From JALYNX01 sp040905925 (GTDB lineage Bacteria > Actinomycetota > Acidimicrobiia > Spongiisociales > ZC4RG35), in contig JBBDQO010000080.1 in the NCBI GenBank assembly GCA_040905925.1, positions 1-28,746 of the forward strand: a stretch of 28,746 bases of DNA, written 5' to 3'. A program made the translations under genes and the position numbers. The notes under the pieces are model-generated. The model saw only the letters and a list, made by a program, of their open reading frames with translations. It searched no databases and had not been told where the DNA came from. Position 1 is the stretch's first letter. Each line of letters starts with the position of its first letter. Positions 6,679-14,720 of the stretch are shown in pieces.

Positions 6679-8100
6679 ATGGCAAGGACCGTTATCAAAG
6701 GTGGCACGATCGTCACCGCCAACGTGACGACGGAATCTGATGTCCTGGTCGAAGGTGAGACCGTGGTCGCGCTAGCGGCCCCCGGCTCTCACGACTGGGA
6801 GGCCGGCGCCGACAATGTCATCGACGCCTCCGGCAAATACGTCATCCCGGGAGGGATCGACGTCCACACCCACATGGAGTTGCCGTTTGGCGGAACCAAG
6901 GCGGCGGATACCTTCGAGACCGGGACCCGCGCTGCCGCCTGGGGTGGGACCACGACGATCATCGACTTCGCGGTGCAGACCAAAGGGCAGAACCTGATGG
7001 ACGGGTTCGAGGCCTGGATGGCCAAGGCAGATGGCAACTGCGCCATCGACTACGGGTTCCATCTCATCGTCGGCGACGTCACCGAGCAGTCGTTGAAAGA
7101 AATGGACACCGCTCTCGACGAAGGCGTCACCTCGTTCAAGATGTTCATGGCCTATCCGGGTGTCTTCTACTCCACCGACGGCGAGATCTTCCGGGCAATG
7201 CAGAAGGCGGCCGAGAACGGCTCGACCATCATGATGCACGCCGAGAACGGGATCGCCATCGACGTCCTCGTCGAGCAGGCGCTGGCCAGAGGTCACACCG
7301 ATCCCATCTATCACGGGCTGACCAGGCCAGCGATTCTCGAAGGCGAGGCAACCCACCGGGCGATCAAGCTGGCCGAACTGGCGGGCTGCCCCCTGTACGT
7401 GGTGCATATGTCGGCGGCCGAGGCCCTCTTGGAGTTGACCCTGGCCCGAGATGACGGCCAGAACGCTTTCGGCGAGACCTGTCCCCAGTATCTGTTCCTC
7501 TCCCTCGATGACCTCGGCGACGGGTTCGAGGGAGCCAAGTACGTCTGCTCACCCCCTCTCCGCGATCGAGCCGAGGAACATCAGGAGACTCTGTGGAGGG
7601 GTCTGGCCACCAACGACCTCCAGATCGTCTCCACCGACCATTGCCCATTCTGTTGGGGCGATCATCCTCAGTTCGGCACCCAGAAACAGCTGGGGAGGGA
7701 CAGTTTCGCTGCCATTCCCAACGGCCTTCCCGGCGTCGAGCACCGGATGGAGCTGATCTATCACGGTGGGGTCCACGAGGAGCGGCTCGGCCTCAATCGC
7801 TTCGTCGAGGTGACGGCCACCACCCCGGCCAAGATGTTCGGCCTCTACCCGCAGAAGGGAACGATCGCGGTCGGCTCCGACGCCGACATCGTGGTGTTCG
7901 ACCCCGCGGCCACTCACACCCTGAGCGCGGAGACCCATCACATGTGGGTGGACTACTCCTGTTACGAGGGGCTGGAGATCACGGGGAAGGTCGAGACCGT
8001 GCTCAGCAGGGGCCGGACCATCATCGAGGACGACGCCTACCACGGCTCGGCCGGTGACGGCCGCTATCTGCGCCGGGGCAGCAACCAGTATTTGATCTAG
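6679..8100 (+). CDS. hydA: Dihydropyrimidinase / D-hydantoinase
   Basis: A 473-residue cyclic amidohydrolase that opens 5,6-dihydrouracil or -thymine (or hydantoins) to N-carbamoyl amino acids. ATG at 6679 follows GGGAGGAG. The complete binuclear zinc site is visible: His63 and His65 (DVHTHMELPF), the lysine that becomes carboxylated Lys154 (TSFKMFMAYPG), His187 (MMHAENG), His243 (VVHMSAAEAL) and Asp320 (STDHCPFCW). Tyr159 matches the oxyanion/stereochemistry-gate tyrosine. GETCPQYLFL and CSPPLRDR are further family blocks, and the length is normal. It is the second gene of the operon with beta-ureidopropionase, which argues for pyrimidine catabolism rather than only hydantoin use. Confidence 0.95.
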   Translation: MARTVIKGGTIVTANVTTESDVLVEGETVVALAAPGSHDWEAGADNVIDASGKYVIPGGIDVHTHMELPFGGTKAADTFETGTRAAAWGGTTTIIDFAVQTKGQNLMDGFEAWMAKADGNCAIDYGFHLIVGDVTEQSLKEMDTALDEGVTSFKMFMAYPGVFYSTDGEIFRAMQKAAENGSTIMMHAENGIAIDVLVEQALARGHTDPIYHGLTRPAILEGEATHRAIKLAELAGCPLYVVHMSAAEALLELTLARDDGQNAFGETCPQYLFLSLDDLGDGFEGAKYVCSPPLRDRAEEHQETLWRGLATNDLQIVSTDHCPFCWGDHPQFGTQKQLGRDSFAAIPNGLPGVEHRMELIYHGGVHEERLGLNRFVEVTATTPAKMFGLYPQKGTIAVGSDADIVVFDPAATHTLSAETHHMWVDYSCYEGLEITGKVETVLSRGRTIIEDDAYHGSAGDGRYLRRGSNQYLI

Positions 8101-8120
8101 GGCGACCCGAAGCGTCGCCC
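8100..8120. terminator. Candidate terminator between convergent genes
   Basis: A 7-bp stem GGGCGAC (8100-8106) / GTCGCCC (8114-8120) with a 7-nt loop starts at the dihydropyrimidinase stop codon. There is no following T-run, so any termination would be of the U-tract-poor type seen in high-GC actinobacteria. The convergent CPBP gene ends at 8162. Confidence 0.45.
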
Positions 8121-8161
8121 CGGCTCCGGCCTACGTTCAACTTCTACGGCTTGCGTCGGAA

Positions 8162-8884
8162 CTAGAGCTTCTCTGCGGCCAGCCGGGGCATCCTCGCCGG
8201 TAGCGAGGTGGCGAGGCGGGCGAAGGCGGCAAGCGTCATGTTGACACCGGCATGTACCGCCACCGGGACCCAGATCGAACCGGTCTCGATGCGGAGCCAA
8301 ACCAGGAAGGCGCCTGCGGCGGTGGTGGCGATCACGGTGATCGCCACGTGGATGACCCGGCCCAACTTGTGTCTTTCGACGGCACGGGCCTGATCGAGCC
8401 CGGGACCGATGTGCCACAGACCGAAGAGCACGGCCCCACCCCAAAGGGCGATCGGCTCGGGGTAGAGAGCGATGAGGGCGGCATGGAGCACCCCGCGGAA
8501 CACGGCCTCTTCGATGATGACCGTGATCATCGGAATCCGGACCAGGATGTGAGCCGCCGCGCTCCTGGCCGACATCGCCCCCACCCGGGGGTCGGCGAGG
8601 TGGCCTCGCAGCTGGGGCCGGCTCAGCATCACAATGCCGATCGAGGTCATCGCCACCATGGTTCCCGATCCCCAGGCGGCGAGCAGACCACCGTCGGGGC
8701 CGGCCAGGCCCACCGTGCCCCCACCGAACCACAGTGCCGCTCCCAAGACCAGGCTCGCCCCCACCGAGCTGGTGACCAGGGGAGCCCAGGTGAATCGGAA
8801 GCGAACGGGCAAGAGGAGGTAGACCAGTGTCTGGAATCCCACCACGTACATGACGAGGGGGATGGCGGTTGCGGTCAGGCGCAT
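8162..8884 (-). CDS. CPBP family intramembrane metalloprotease (Abi/Rce1-like)
   Basis: A 240-residue multispanning protein with ATG at 8884. The family motifs are in order and intact: EExxxR as Glu125-Glu126...Arg130 (IIEEAVFRG), FxxxH as FGLWH with His158, and HxxxN as His211...Asn215 (HAGVNM). These residues form the glutamate/histidine catalytic centre of the Rce1-like superfamily inside the membrane. About six to seven hydrophobic helices are apparent. Bacterial members process or protect membrane peptides, but no bacteriocin gene is nearby to suggest a substrate. It lies 132 bp downstream of the zinc metallopeptidase on the same strand. Confidence 0.92.
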   Translation of the reverse strand: MRLTATAIPLVMYVVGFQTLVYLLLPVRFRFTWAPLVTSSVGASLVLGAALWFGGGTVGLAGPDGGLLAAWGSGTMVAMTSIGIVMLSRPQLRGHLADPRVGAMSARSAAAHILVRIPMITVIIEEAVFRGVLHAALIALYPEPIALWGGAVLFGLWHIGPGLDQARAVERHKLGRVIHVAITVIATTAAGAFLVWLRIETGSIWVPVAVHAGVNMTLAAFARLATSLPARMPRLAAEKL

Positions 8885-8963
8885 GACTCTCTTGTTGCCA
8901 ATAGGCGGTGCGGTTTGGACGAGCCCGATACCGGGCTCGCACTGTTGTCACCGTATCGGTTCA

Positions 8964-8996
8964 CAGGGGCTATGTGCAGAGGCCCGGGTGCCCCTG
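8964..8996. terminator. Candidate stem-loop downstream of the metallopeptidase
   Basis: CAGGGGC (8964-8970) and GCCCCTG (8990-8996) form a 7-bp stem with a 19-nt loop containing the self-complementary CCCGGG. It lies 21 nt beyond the stop of the minus-strand metallopeptidase gene and before the CPBP gene, the position expected for a terminator or attenuator. No T-run follows. Confidence 0.35.
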
Positions 8997-9016
8997 ATCC
9001 ATCGCGATGGGACGGG

Positions 9017-9865
9017 TCAGCCGAAGGTGTTGCACTCACCGGGCGAACCGGTGGTGAACCCCGTGTTGAGCCATTGGTAGCGCTGCTCGGAGCTGCCATG
9101 GGTCCATGACTCCGGGTTGACCTGCCCGGTGGTCTGACGCTGGATGGCATCGTCACCGACGGCGGCCGCGGCGGTCAGCGCCTCCTCCAGGTCGCCTGCC
9201 TCCAACAGGGCCGCTGAGCTTCCCTCGGAGCGCAGCGTGGAGAGCCAGACACCGGCGAAGCAGTCGGCCTGAAGCTCGAGAGCGACGCTGGCCTCGTTGG
9301 TTCCCTCGGCCTGCACCTGCTCGGTGAACCCCAGCTGATGCTGGACGTGGTGGCCGACCTCGTGGGCCAGGATGTAGGCCTGGGCGGTGTCCCCGGCGGC
9401 ACCGAAGCGTCGCTGCAACTCGGCGAGGAAGTCGAGGTCCATGTACACCAGCTCGTCTGCAGGGCAGTAATGAGGGCCGGACTGTGCCTGGGCGCCGCCG
9501 CATCCCGACGATGTCGCCCCGTTGAACACGACCAGGTTCGTGACCCGATAACTCTGATCTGACTGCTCGAACACCTCGACCCACATCGACTGGTTGTCCT
9601 GGAGCACTCCCTCCAGGAACTGGACCAGGTCGGCGTCGGGGTCGGTTGCGGGGTCGAGTGGCTCGCTCTGGGTTTCGACCTCCCCGGCCGGGGCCAGGAT
9701 GTTGGTCAGGTCGCCGAGGTCGCCGCCTCCGAGCAAGGTGATGAGGATGAAGGCGATGATGGCGATGCCACCGCCGCCGGCCCCGATCCTTCCCAGGCTC
9801 GGCCCGGCGCCACGCCGGTCGACGACCTGGCCGGGGCCGGTGGGGTTTCGCCTCCACCTAACCAT
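9017..9865 (-). CDS. Neutral zinc metallopeptidase (YpfJ family), membrane-anchored
   Basis: A 282-residue protein of the YpfJ/PF04228 family. ATG at 9865 gives MVRWRRNPTG, the family's usual basic start. The open frame continues upstream to 10543, but that part overlaps remnants on the other strand and reads as non-coding. A basic N-terminus precedes one membrane helix (residues ~32-46, GGIAIIAFILITLLGG), then a linker and the extracytoplasmic peptidase domain. The zinc motif is HEVGHHVQHQLG with His168, Glu169 and His172; ELQADCFAGVW (Glu197) supplies the probable third ligand. Four cysteines (about 122, 134, 202 and 278) may form disulfides. The length is typical. The substrate is unknown. 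Confidence 0.92.
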   Translation of the reverse strand: MVRWRRNPTGPGQVVDRRGAGPSLGRIGAGGGGIAIIAFILITLLGGGDLGDLTNILAPAGEVETQSEPLDPATDPDADLVQFLEGVLQDNQSMWVEVFEQSDQSYRVTNLVVFNGATSSGCGGAQAQSGPHYCPADELVYMDLDFLAELQRRFGAAGDTAQAYILAHEVGHHVQHQLGFTEQVQAEGTNEASVALELQADCFAGVWLSTLRSEGSSAALLEAGDLEEALTAAAAVGDDAIQRQTTGQVNPESWTHGSSEQRYQWLNTGFTTGSPGECNTFG

Positions 9866-10039
9866 GGTTCGCCCGTCGGCTCCAACATTGCATCGAGGGG
9901 ACGATATACCAATCACGGTGTCATGCGAGAGGCCAGCCGGAGCCGGGGCGAGAAGAGGAAGACGCCTAGATTTCGGGCGGTGGGTGCCGGACATGAGGGA
10001 TTCCGATTGAGCGCGACCGAAGAGACATCGTCGAGCGGA

Positions 10040-10440
10040 ATGCTGCTGGAGCGAGACGGGCTCCTCGCCGAGCTGGAGCGTCGGCTCGATCTGGCGGCGC
10101 GGGGAGCCGGGTCGATGACGATGATCGCCGGGGAGGCCGGGGCAGGCAAGACCTCGCTGGTGAACGAGCTTGCGCTTCGGGTGGCGGGCAGGGCCCGGGT
10201 CATGACCGGCGGTTGTGACCCCCTGTCCACCCCCCGGCCGCTGAGCCCGCTGCTCGATGTCATCTCCGAACCCGGCTCCGGGCTGGGGGACCTTCTCGAG
10301 GAGGCGGGTGACACGGTGCGTCTCTTCTCCGAGTTCCTGACCCGGCTCAAGGGGACGATACGACCCACCGTCCTCATCATCAAGGATGTCCATTGGGCGG
10401 ACGAGGGAACCCTCGACTTCATACGGTTCTTGGGTAGGCG
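10040..10440 (+). pseudogene. 5' remnant of an AAA_16/LuxR-type ATPase regulator
   Basis: The frame encodes MLLERDGLLAELERRLDLAA, a perfect Walker A (GEAGAGKTSLVNELA) and a Walker B-like block (TVLIIKDVHWADEGTLDF), then stops at 10468 after an unrelated tail. The frame is open back to 9923, but the conserved part begins at ATG 10040. Intact relatives (ATP-binding LuxR-family or cyclase-associated regulators) continue for another 700 or more residues with sensor, TPR and often HTH parts. Everything after FIRFLGRR is missing and is replaced near 10440 by the C-terminal end of a different gene. Residual ATP binding is possible but function is unlikely. Confidence 0.75.
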
Positions 10441-10689
10441 GGTGATGCCAACGCATTGGTTGAGGTGAAGCCTGACGGCCGTCTCCGCCTGGTCGCGGTG
10501 GAGTACATCGTCCCCAACACCCCCGAGGTGGCTGCCGACCCACCGAGGCTCTTCGGCCTTCAATTCCACCTCAACACCACACTCGACGTCTGGGTCCTCC
10601 ACGCCTGGATCTGGAAGTGGAATCCCCTGGGGATGTTCGAAGACTGGAACCGAGGGTGGGAGCCTGCCCATAGAGGAACAACACAGTGA
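10438..10689 (+). pseudogene. 3' remnant of a predicted secreted-protein gene
   Basis: Directly after the ATPase remnant another frame opens: GDANALVEVKPDGRLRLVAV, then EYIVPNTPEV, PRLFGLQFH and VLHAWIWKWNPLGMFEDWN, ending at TGA 10687-10689. The pattern 'LRLVAVEYxVP ... LFG ... HAWxWxxNPxGMFxxWNP' is that of the C-terminus of small secreted actinobacterial proteins of unknown function (recognised from general memory, not a search). No start or signal peptide is present; an in-frame stop at 10435-10437 closes the frame upstream. It looks like the tail of a gene joined by deletion to the ATPase fragment. Confidence 0.6.
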
Positions 10690-10711
10690 GGGTGGCCCGG
10701 CCACCCTCACT
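10685..10711. terminator. Perfect 27-nt inverted repeat
   Basis: A perfect inverted repeat with 13-bp arms and one central base: AGTGAGGGTGGCC (10685-10697) mirrored by GGCCACCCTCACT (10699-10711). It includes the TGA stop of the secreted-protein remnant and lies 50 bp before the dehydrogenase start. As RNA it would fold into a very stable stem-loop, so it is probably the terminator of the remnant gene. No T-run follows, so an operator for the dehydrogenase gene is the alternative. Confidence 0.55.
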
Positions 10712-10760
10712 CACCCGACTGGCTACTAGTTTGAGGGCCACAGCCTGCCGAAAGACCCTC

Positions 10761-12254
10761 ATGCGGACCATCAACCATTGGATCGACGGCTCGCCAACCG
10801 CGGGGGCCTCCACGCGGGTCGGTCCCATCTACAACCCGGCAACCGGGTCACAGACGGCAGAAGTCCCGTTGGCTTCGTCTGCTGACGTCGACGCCGCTGT
10901 CCGCTCGGCGAAAGACGCCTTCGAGACCTGGCGCTATTCATCGCTGAGCCAGCGCCAGAACATCATGTTCGCCTTTCGTGAGTTGGTGGCGGCGCGCAAG
11001 CTCGACTTTGCCAAGCTGCTCACCGCAGAGCATGGCAAGACGATCGACGACGCATTGGGTGAGGTGCAGAGGGGCCTCGAGGTTGTCGAGTTCGCCTGCA
11101 ATATCGCCCATCTACTAAAGGGCGAGTTCTCCGAGCAGGTGTCGTCCGGAGTCGACACCTACACCATTCGTCAGCCGGTCGGGGTGGTGGCCGGGATCAC
11201 TCCGTTCAACTTCCCCGCCATGGTCCCGATGTGGATGTATCCGTTGGCCATCGCCTGTGGCAACACTTTCGTGCTCAAACCCTCCGAAAAGGACCCTTCG
11301 GCCTCGATGCTGGGAGCAGAGCTGCTGGCCGAGGCCGGGCTGCCCGAGGGAGTCTTCAACGTGATCCACGGCGACAAGGAGGCCGTCGACGCAATCCTCT
11401 CTCACCCCGACATCGCTGCCATCTCCTTCGTGGGCTCGACACCGATCGCCCGTTACATCTACGAGAACGGGACCCGCAATGGCAAACGGGTTCAGGCACT
11501 TGGCGGGGCCAAGAATCACATGATCGTGCTCCCCGACGCCGACATCGACCTCGCTGCCGATTCCGCGGTGTCTGCCGGCTACGGCTCGGCAGGGGAGCGA
11601 TGCATGTCGATCTCGGCCGTGCTCACGATCGGTGAGGCCGGCGACCGGCTCATCGAGGGAATCCAGACCCGAATCGAGAAGCTGAAGGTCGGCCCCGGTG
11701 ACGAGCCCGGGGTAGAGATGGGGCCACTGGTGACCAAGGCCCATCTCGACCGGGTGCGGGGCTATGTTGACGCCGGTGTCATTGAGGGCGCCGCCCTCAT
11801 TGCCGACGGGCGGAATCTGGTGGTCAATGGACACGAGGACGGGTTCTTTCTCGGCCCCACCCTCTTCGACCAGGTGACGCCCGACATGTCGATCTACACC
11901 GACGAGATTTTCGGCCCGGTGCTCTCCACCGTCCGGATGGAGCATTTCGAGAATGCCATCCGTCTCATCAACGAGAACCCCTATGGGAACGGGACTGCCA
12001 TCTTCACCAACGACGGCGGGGCGGCCCGCAAGTTCCAACAGGAGATCCAGGTGGGCATGGTCGGTATCAACGTGCCTATCCCCGTCCCGCTCTCCTTCTA
12101 CAGCTTCGGTGGCTGGAAAGACTCGATCTTCGGGAGCCATGCCATCTACGGCCCCGAAGGGGTCCATTTCTACACCCGGCAGAAGGTGGTCATCTCGCGC
12201 TGGGCGGATCCGATACATCGTGGGGTGGACCTCGGTTTCCCCACTCACGGCTGA
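10761..12254 (+). CDS. mmsA: CoA-acylating methylmalonate-semialdehyde dehydrogenase
   Basis: A 497-residue aldehyde dehydrogenase. ATG at 10761 gives MRTINHWIDG, the normal start; no strong Shine-Dalgarno is visible. The NAD-binding region GVVAGITPFNFPAMVPMWM, the block LKPSEKDPSASMLGAELLAE and SFVGSTPIARYIYENG are diagnostic of MmsA. The catalytic Cys281 lies in GERCMSIS, and the general-base glutamate of ordinary ALDHs is replaced by Asn in GGAKNHMIV (about residue 252), as expected for the CoA-dependent subfamily. The enzyme converts malonate or methylmalonate semialdehyde to acetyl- or propionyl-CoA, the last step after beta-alanine or beta-aminoisobutyrate transamination. It lies 2.7 kb after the pyrimidine operon; it also serves valine and inositol breakdown. 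Confidence 0.95.
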   Translation: MRTINHWIDGSPTAGASTRVGPIYNPATGSQTAEVPLASSADVDAAVRSAKDAFETWRYSSLSQRQNIMFAFRELVAARKLDFAKLLTAEHGKTIDDALGEVQRGLEVVEFACNIAHLLKGEFSEQVSSGVDTYTIRQPVGVVAGITPFNFPAMVPMWMYPLAIACGNTFVLKPSEKDPSASMLGAELLAEAGLPEGVFNVIHGDKEAVDAILSHPDIAAISFVGSTPIARYIYENGTRNGKRVQALGGAKNHMIVLPDADIDLAADSAVSAGYGSAGERCMSISAVLTIGEAGDRLIEGIQTRIEKLKVGPGDEPGVEMGPLVTKAHLDRVRGYVDAGVIEGAALIADGRNLVVNGHEDGFFLGPTLFDQVTPDMSIYTDEIFGPVLSTVRMEHFENAIRLINENPYGNGTAIFTNDGGAARKFQQEIQVGMVGINVPIPVPLSFYSFGGWKDSIFGSHAIYGPEGVHFYTRQKVVISRWADPIHRGVDLGFPTHG

Positions 12255-12266
12255 CACCTGTCAGCT

Positions 12267-12281
12267 TCCGGTTCGACCGGA
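12267..12281. terminator. Small stem-loop after mmsA
   Basis: TCCGGT / ACCGGA form a 6-bp stem with the loop TCG, 13 nt after the mmsA stop and before the sigma gene. It is weak, with no T-run, and is listed as the only terminator candidate in this gap. Confidence 0.3.
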
Positions 12282-12305
12282 CACTTACCCCATGAAGAGG
12301 GTGAA

Positions 12306-12857
12306 TTGTCCAGAACCGAGCCACTCCAAGTGACTACCGAAGCACACCAGCGCTTCGAGTCTCTGTTTCGCAGTCATCATCAGACGGTCCTCAACTACTG
12401 CAGGAGGCGGCTTGCTCCATCCGATGCCGAGGACGTGGCGGCGGACGTGTTCGCCGTCGCTTGGCGGCGATTGGACGACGTTCCCGACGGAGAGGCGGGG
12501 AAGGCCTGGCTCCTGGCGGTGGCCTACAAGACCATCGGCAATCACCGCCGCGGCAGCAGCCGACGTTCGGTCCTCGGAGGAAAGTTGGACGCTCAGAGAC
12601 ATTCCGAGCAAGAAACCCCGGAGGCCCGCACCGTGAAAGAAGAGGACCTCCACCTCCTTGCGTCGCTGCAGAAGCTCCGCGCCTCGGATCAAGAGATCCT
12701 GAGGTTGCTGGCGTGGGACAAGACGAGTCATGCCCAGATCGGCGCTGTTCTCGGCATCAGCGAGGACGCCGTATCCCAACGCATCTCCCGGGCCCGAAGC
12801 CGCCTTAAGAAGGAATACGAAAAGCTGCAGATCCCCGAAGGAGCTGTTTTCCCGTGA
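12306..12857 (+). CDS. ECF-type RNA polymerase sigma factor
   Basis: A 183-residue sigma factor. The start is TTG at 12306, behind AGAGGGTG; GTG at 12330 is an alternative. Region 2 covers about residues 16-82 (FESLFRSHHQTVLNYCRRRL, DAEDVAADVFAVAWRRLDDV, WLLAVAYKTIGNHRR), and region 4 about 110-165 (LQKLRASDQEILRLLAWDKT, HAQIGAVLGISEDAVSQRIS). The region 2.2 acidic motif is DAEDVAADVF rather than the usual DAEDLVQETF. The stop overlaps the GTG of the next gene by 4 nt (GTGA, 12854-12857), so the two proteins are translationally coupled; the neighbour is the likely regulator of this sigma factor. Its promoter targets are not determinable here. Confidence 0.93.
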   Translation: MSRTEPLQVTTEAHQRFESLFRSHHQTVLNYCRRRLAPSDAEDVAADVFAVAWRRLDDVPDGEAGKAWLLAVAYKTIGNHRRGSSRRSVLGGKLDAQRHSEQETPEARTVKEEDLHLLASLQKLRASDQEILRLLAWDKTSHAQIGAVLGISEDAVSQRISRARSRLKKEYEKLQIPEGAVFP

Positions 12858-14710
12858 CTGACCTACTCGATCGTCTGGCCGCACTCGACCCCGTGTCGAC
12901 GGGCATCACCGAACAAGACGCGACGAGACTTCGTGCCGCGGTGGCCGACCGGATCGAAGGTGGCGGCGTTCGGCTCCGCCCTGCTCCCCAGCGACCCGGT
13001 GGCCGTCGTCTGACTCTGGTCGGGGTGGGCGTCTTCGCCCTGGTGATCGTGATCTTCATTCCGGTATATCTCGCCCAGAGGCCAAAGCCGATAGTCGATG
13101 CCGCCACCGAGGACACACTGCGTGACCTGCCCGGGGTTCAGGACGTGATCCGGGTGGGCAGCGCGGGCGGGGTGCGCACCTCCGCCATCGACGGGGACAC
13201 GATGTGGGTGGTCAGCTCCAACGATCACGAGTTGTATCGGGTCGATCTCCCGTCCGGCACCGTTCAAGAGACCTACCCCCTCGAGGGCTACATCGAAGGC
13301 GTCTCGGTGAGTGGGGGTTATGTGTGGTTGAACTCCTACGAGAACGGGGGAGAGGTTCTCCGCTTCGATCCTGAGACCGGCCTCACTGACCTGATCTCAG
13401 TGCCGGAACCAGTCACCTCCGGGATCCGGGTCGGGGACGAGCTGTGGCGGACCACGGAAAACGGCGGGTTGCTGGTCATCGACGACAGCGGAGTTGTGAC
13501 CGAGCAACAGCTCCCCTCGGGTCTCGAAGGTGGGGCGCTCATCGGTTACGTCGACGGCTACGTCTGGATGGTGGTCGAGGGCGGCGTGGCCAAGGTCAAT
13601 CCCGATGGGCTCGGCTTCGAGGTCATGCCCTACGAGGGCGCCGTGCCTTTCTACAGGCCTTTCCTGTCCTCCCCGAGATGGGTGATCGACGTCAACGGAG
13701 TTCCGTGGGTCCTGGACACCGAGCGCAATGCCGTGGTTCGGATCGATGAGTTCTCATCCGATGGAGAGGCCGTGTCCTCGGTCCCGGTGGGCCGTTTCCC
13801 CCATTCCGGCGTCTATGCAGATGGCTACCTCTGGGTCACCAGCTATGACGACTACACCCTGTCCAAGGTCAATCCCGAGACCATGGAAGTCGAGAGTGTG
13901 ACTCCGTTTCCGGGGAGACCGAGCGGGCTCGAGTATGCCGAGGGCTCGCTATGGGTCTTCCTCTATCAGTCAGGGTTCCTGGTGCGGCTCGATCCCGGGG
14001 CTGAGCTTCAGAATCTCGATGTCACTTTTGACGAGGTGGTGAATATCGACGATCGCCAGCTTCGCCTGCGGTGCTCAGGCGCCGGCGACCCGCTGGTGAT
14101 CCTCGATGCCGATGTCGACCTCGGCGCCGGATCGTGGTCGGTGGTCCAGGCCGGGCTCTCGGCCGATCATGAGGTTTGCTCCTTCGACAGGTCAGGGACC
14201 TATTCGGCGCAGGCTGTGGCCCCGGCCGGATCTGCCGAGCAGCAGGTGTCCGATTTGATGACGGCTCTCGGTGAGATGGGACTCGCAGACCGGCGATTCA
14301 TCTTTGTGGCCCACGGCGAAGCCGTGGCTGACACCCAGGCGTTTGCTCTCGCGTTCGGCGAGCAGCTGGATGGTGTGGTCCTGGTGGATCCCACGCCAGC
14401 GGACTTCGCCAAGTATCCCGACGACTCTGGGGACCGATTCCCCTATGAGGGCTCCGGTGACTTTGGTGACACCCCCCTCGTAGTGATCGGACACGACATG
14501 GACGTGACGTTCCGCAGTTCCCAATTCATCGCCGGCCAGGGTGCCAAGCGGGCGGAGGAGGTGAGCACCAAGTGGCAGGAAGGGCTTGCCGGGTATGCCG
14601 CACTCTCGACGAACTCCACCCAGTTGCTGGCCGAGGGGAGCAATCATTCGATCCCTTGGGAACGGCCCCAGATGATCGTCGACGCTGTGAACGGGCTCTT
14701 CGGTCCCTAA
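12854..14710 (+). CDS. Sigma-coupled membrane protein: seven-bladed beta-propeller plus nucleophile-less alpha/beta-hydrolase domain
   Basis: A 618-residue protein with GTG start overlapping the sigma stop. Residues 1-52 are a short cytoplasmic part (MTDLLDRLAALDPV...) lacking the zinc-finger anti-sigma motif HxxxCxxC; one membrane helix follows at ~53-74. Outside, seven repeats of the form 'dxxWVx...vxrvDpxtg' (WVVSSN 118, VWLNSY 157, LWRTTE 197, VWMVVE 237, PWVLDT 284, LWVTSY 326, LWVFLY 366) make a beta-propeller. Residues ~395-618 are an alpha/beta-hydrolase fold: VVLVDPTPADF (Asp512) and EGSNHSIPWERP (His598) are kept, but the nucleophile elbow reads VAHGEA, with Gly488 where GHSxG has Ser. 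The protein is probably a sensor and anti-sigma factor rather than an enzyme. Confidence 0.8.
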   Translation: MTDLLDRLAALDPVSTGITEQDATRLRAAVADRIEGGGVRLRPAPQRPGGRRLTLVGVGVFALVIVIFIPVYLAQRPKPIVDAATEDTLRDLPGVQDVIRVGSAGGVRTSAIDGDTMWVVSSNDHELYRVDLPSGTVQETYPLEGYIEGVSVSGGYVWLNSYENGGEVLRFDPETGLTDLISVPEPVTSGIRVGDELWRTTENGGLLVIDDSGVVTEQQLPSGLEGGALIGYVDGYVWMVVEGGVAKVNPDGLGFEVMPYEGAVPFYRPFLSSPRWVIDVNGVPWVLDTERNAVVRIDEFSSDGEAVSSVPVGRFPHSGVYADGYLWVTSYDDYTLSKVNPETMEVESVTPFPGRPSGLEYAEGSLWVFLYQSGFLVRLDPGAELQNLDVTFDEVVNIDDRQLRLRCSGAGDPLVILDADVDLGAGSWSVVQAGLSADHEVCSFDRSGTYSAQAVAPAGSAEQQVSDLMTALGEMGLADRRFIFVAHGEAVADTQAFALAFGEQLDGVVLVDPTPADFAKYPDDSGDRFPYEGSGDFGDTPLVVIGHDMDVTFRSSQFIAGQGAKRAEEVSTKWQEGLAGYAALSTNSTQLLAEGSNHSIPWERPQMIVDAVNGLFGP

Positions 14711-14720
14711 CGTCCTTCCG

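Noticed and set aside
8999..9010. 12-bp palindrome CCATCGCGATGG
   Set aside because: Palindromes of this length are expected several times by chance in 28 kb, and it is not at a promoter.
9866..10543. N-terminal extension of the minus-strand metallopeptidase frame
   Set aside because: It overlaps the plus-strand ATPase remnant, lacks family similarity, and the normal start MVRWRR lies at 9865.
11115..12257. 380-codon minus-strand ORF opposite mmsA
   Set aside because: Antisense shadow of a clearly recognised dehydrogenase gene in GC-rich DNA.
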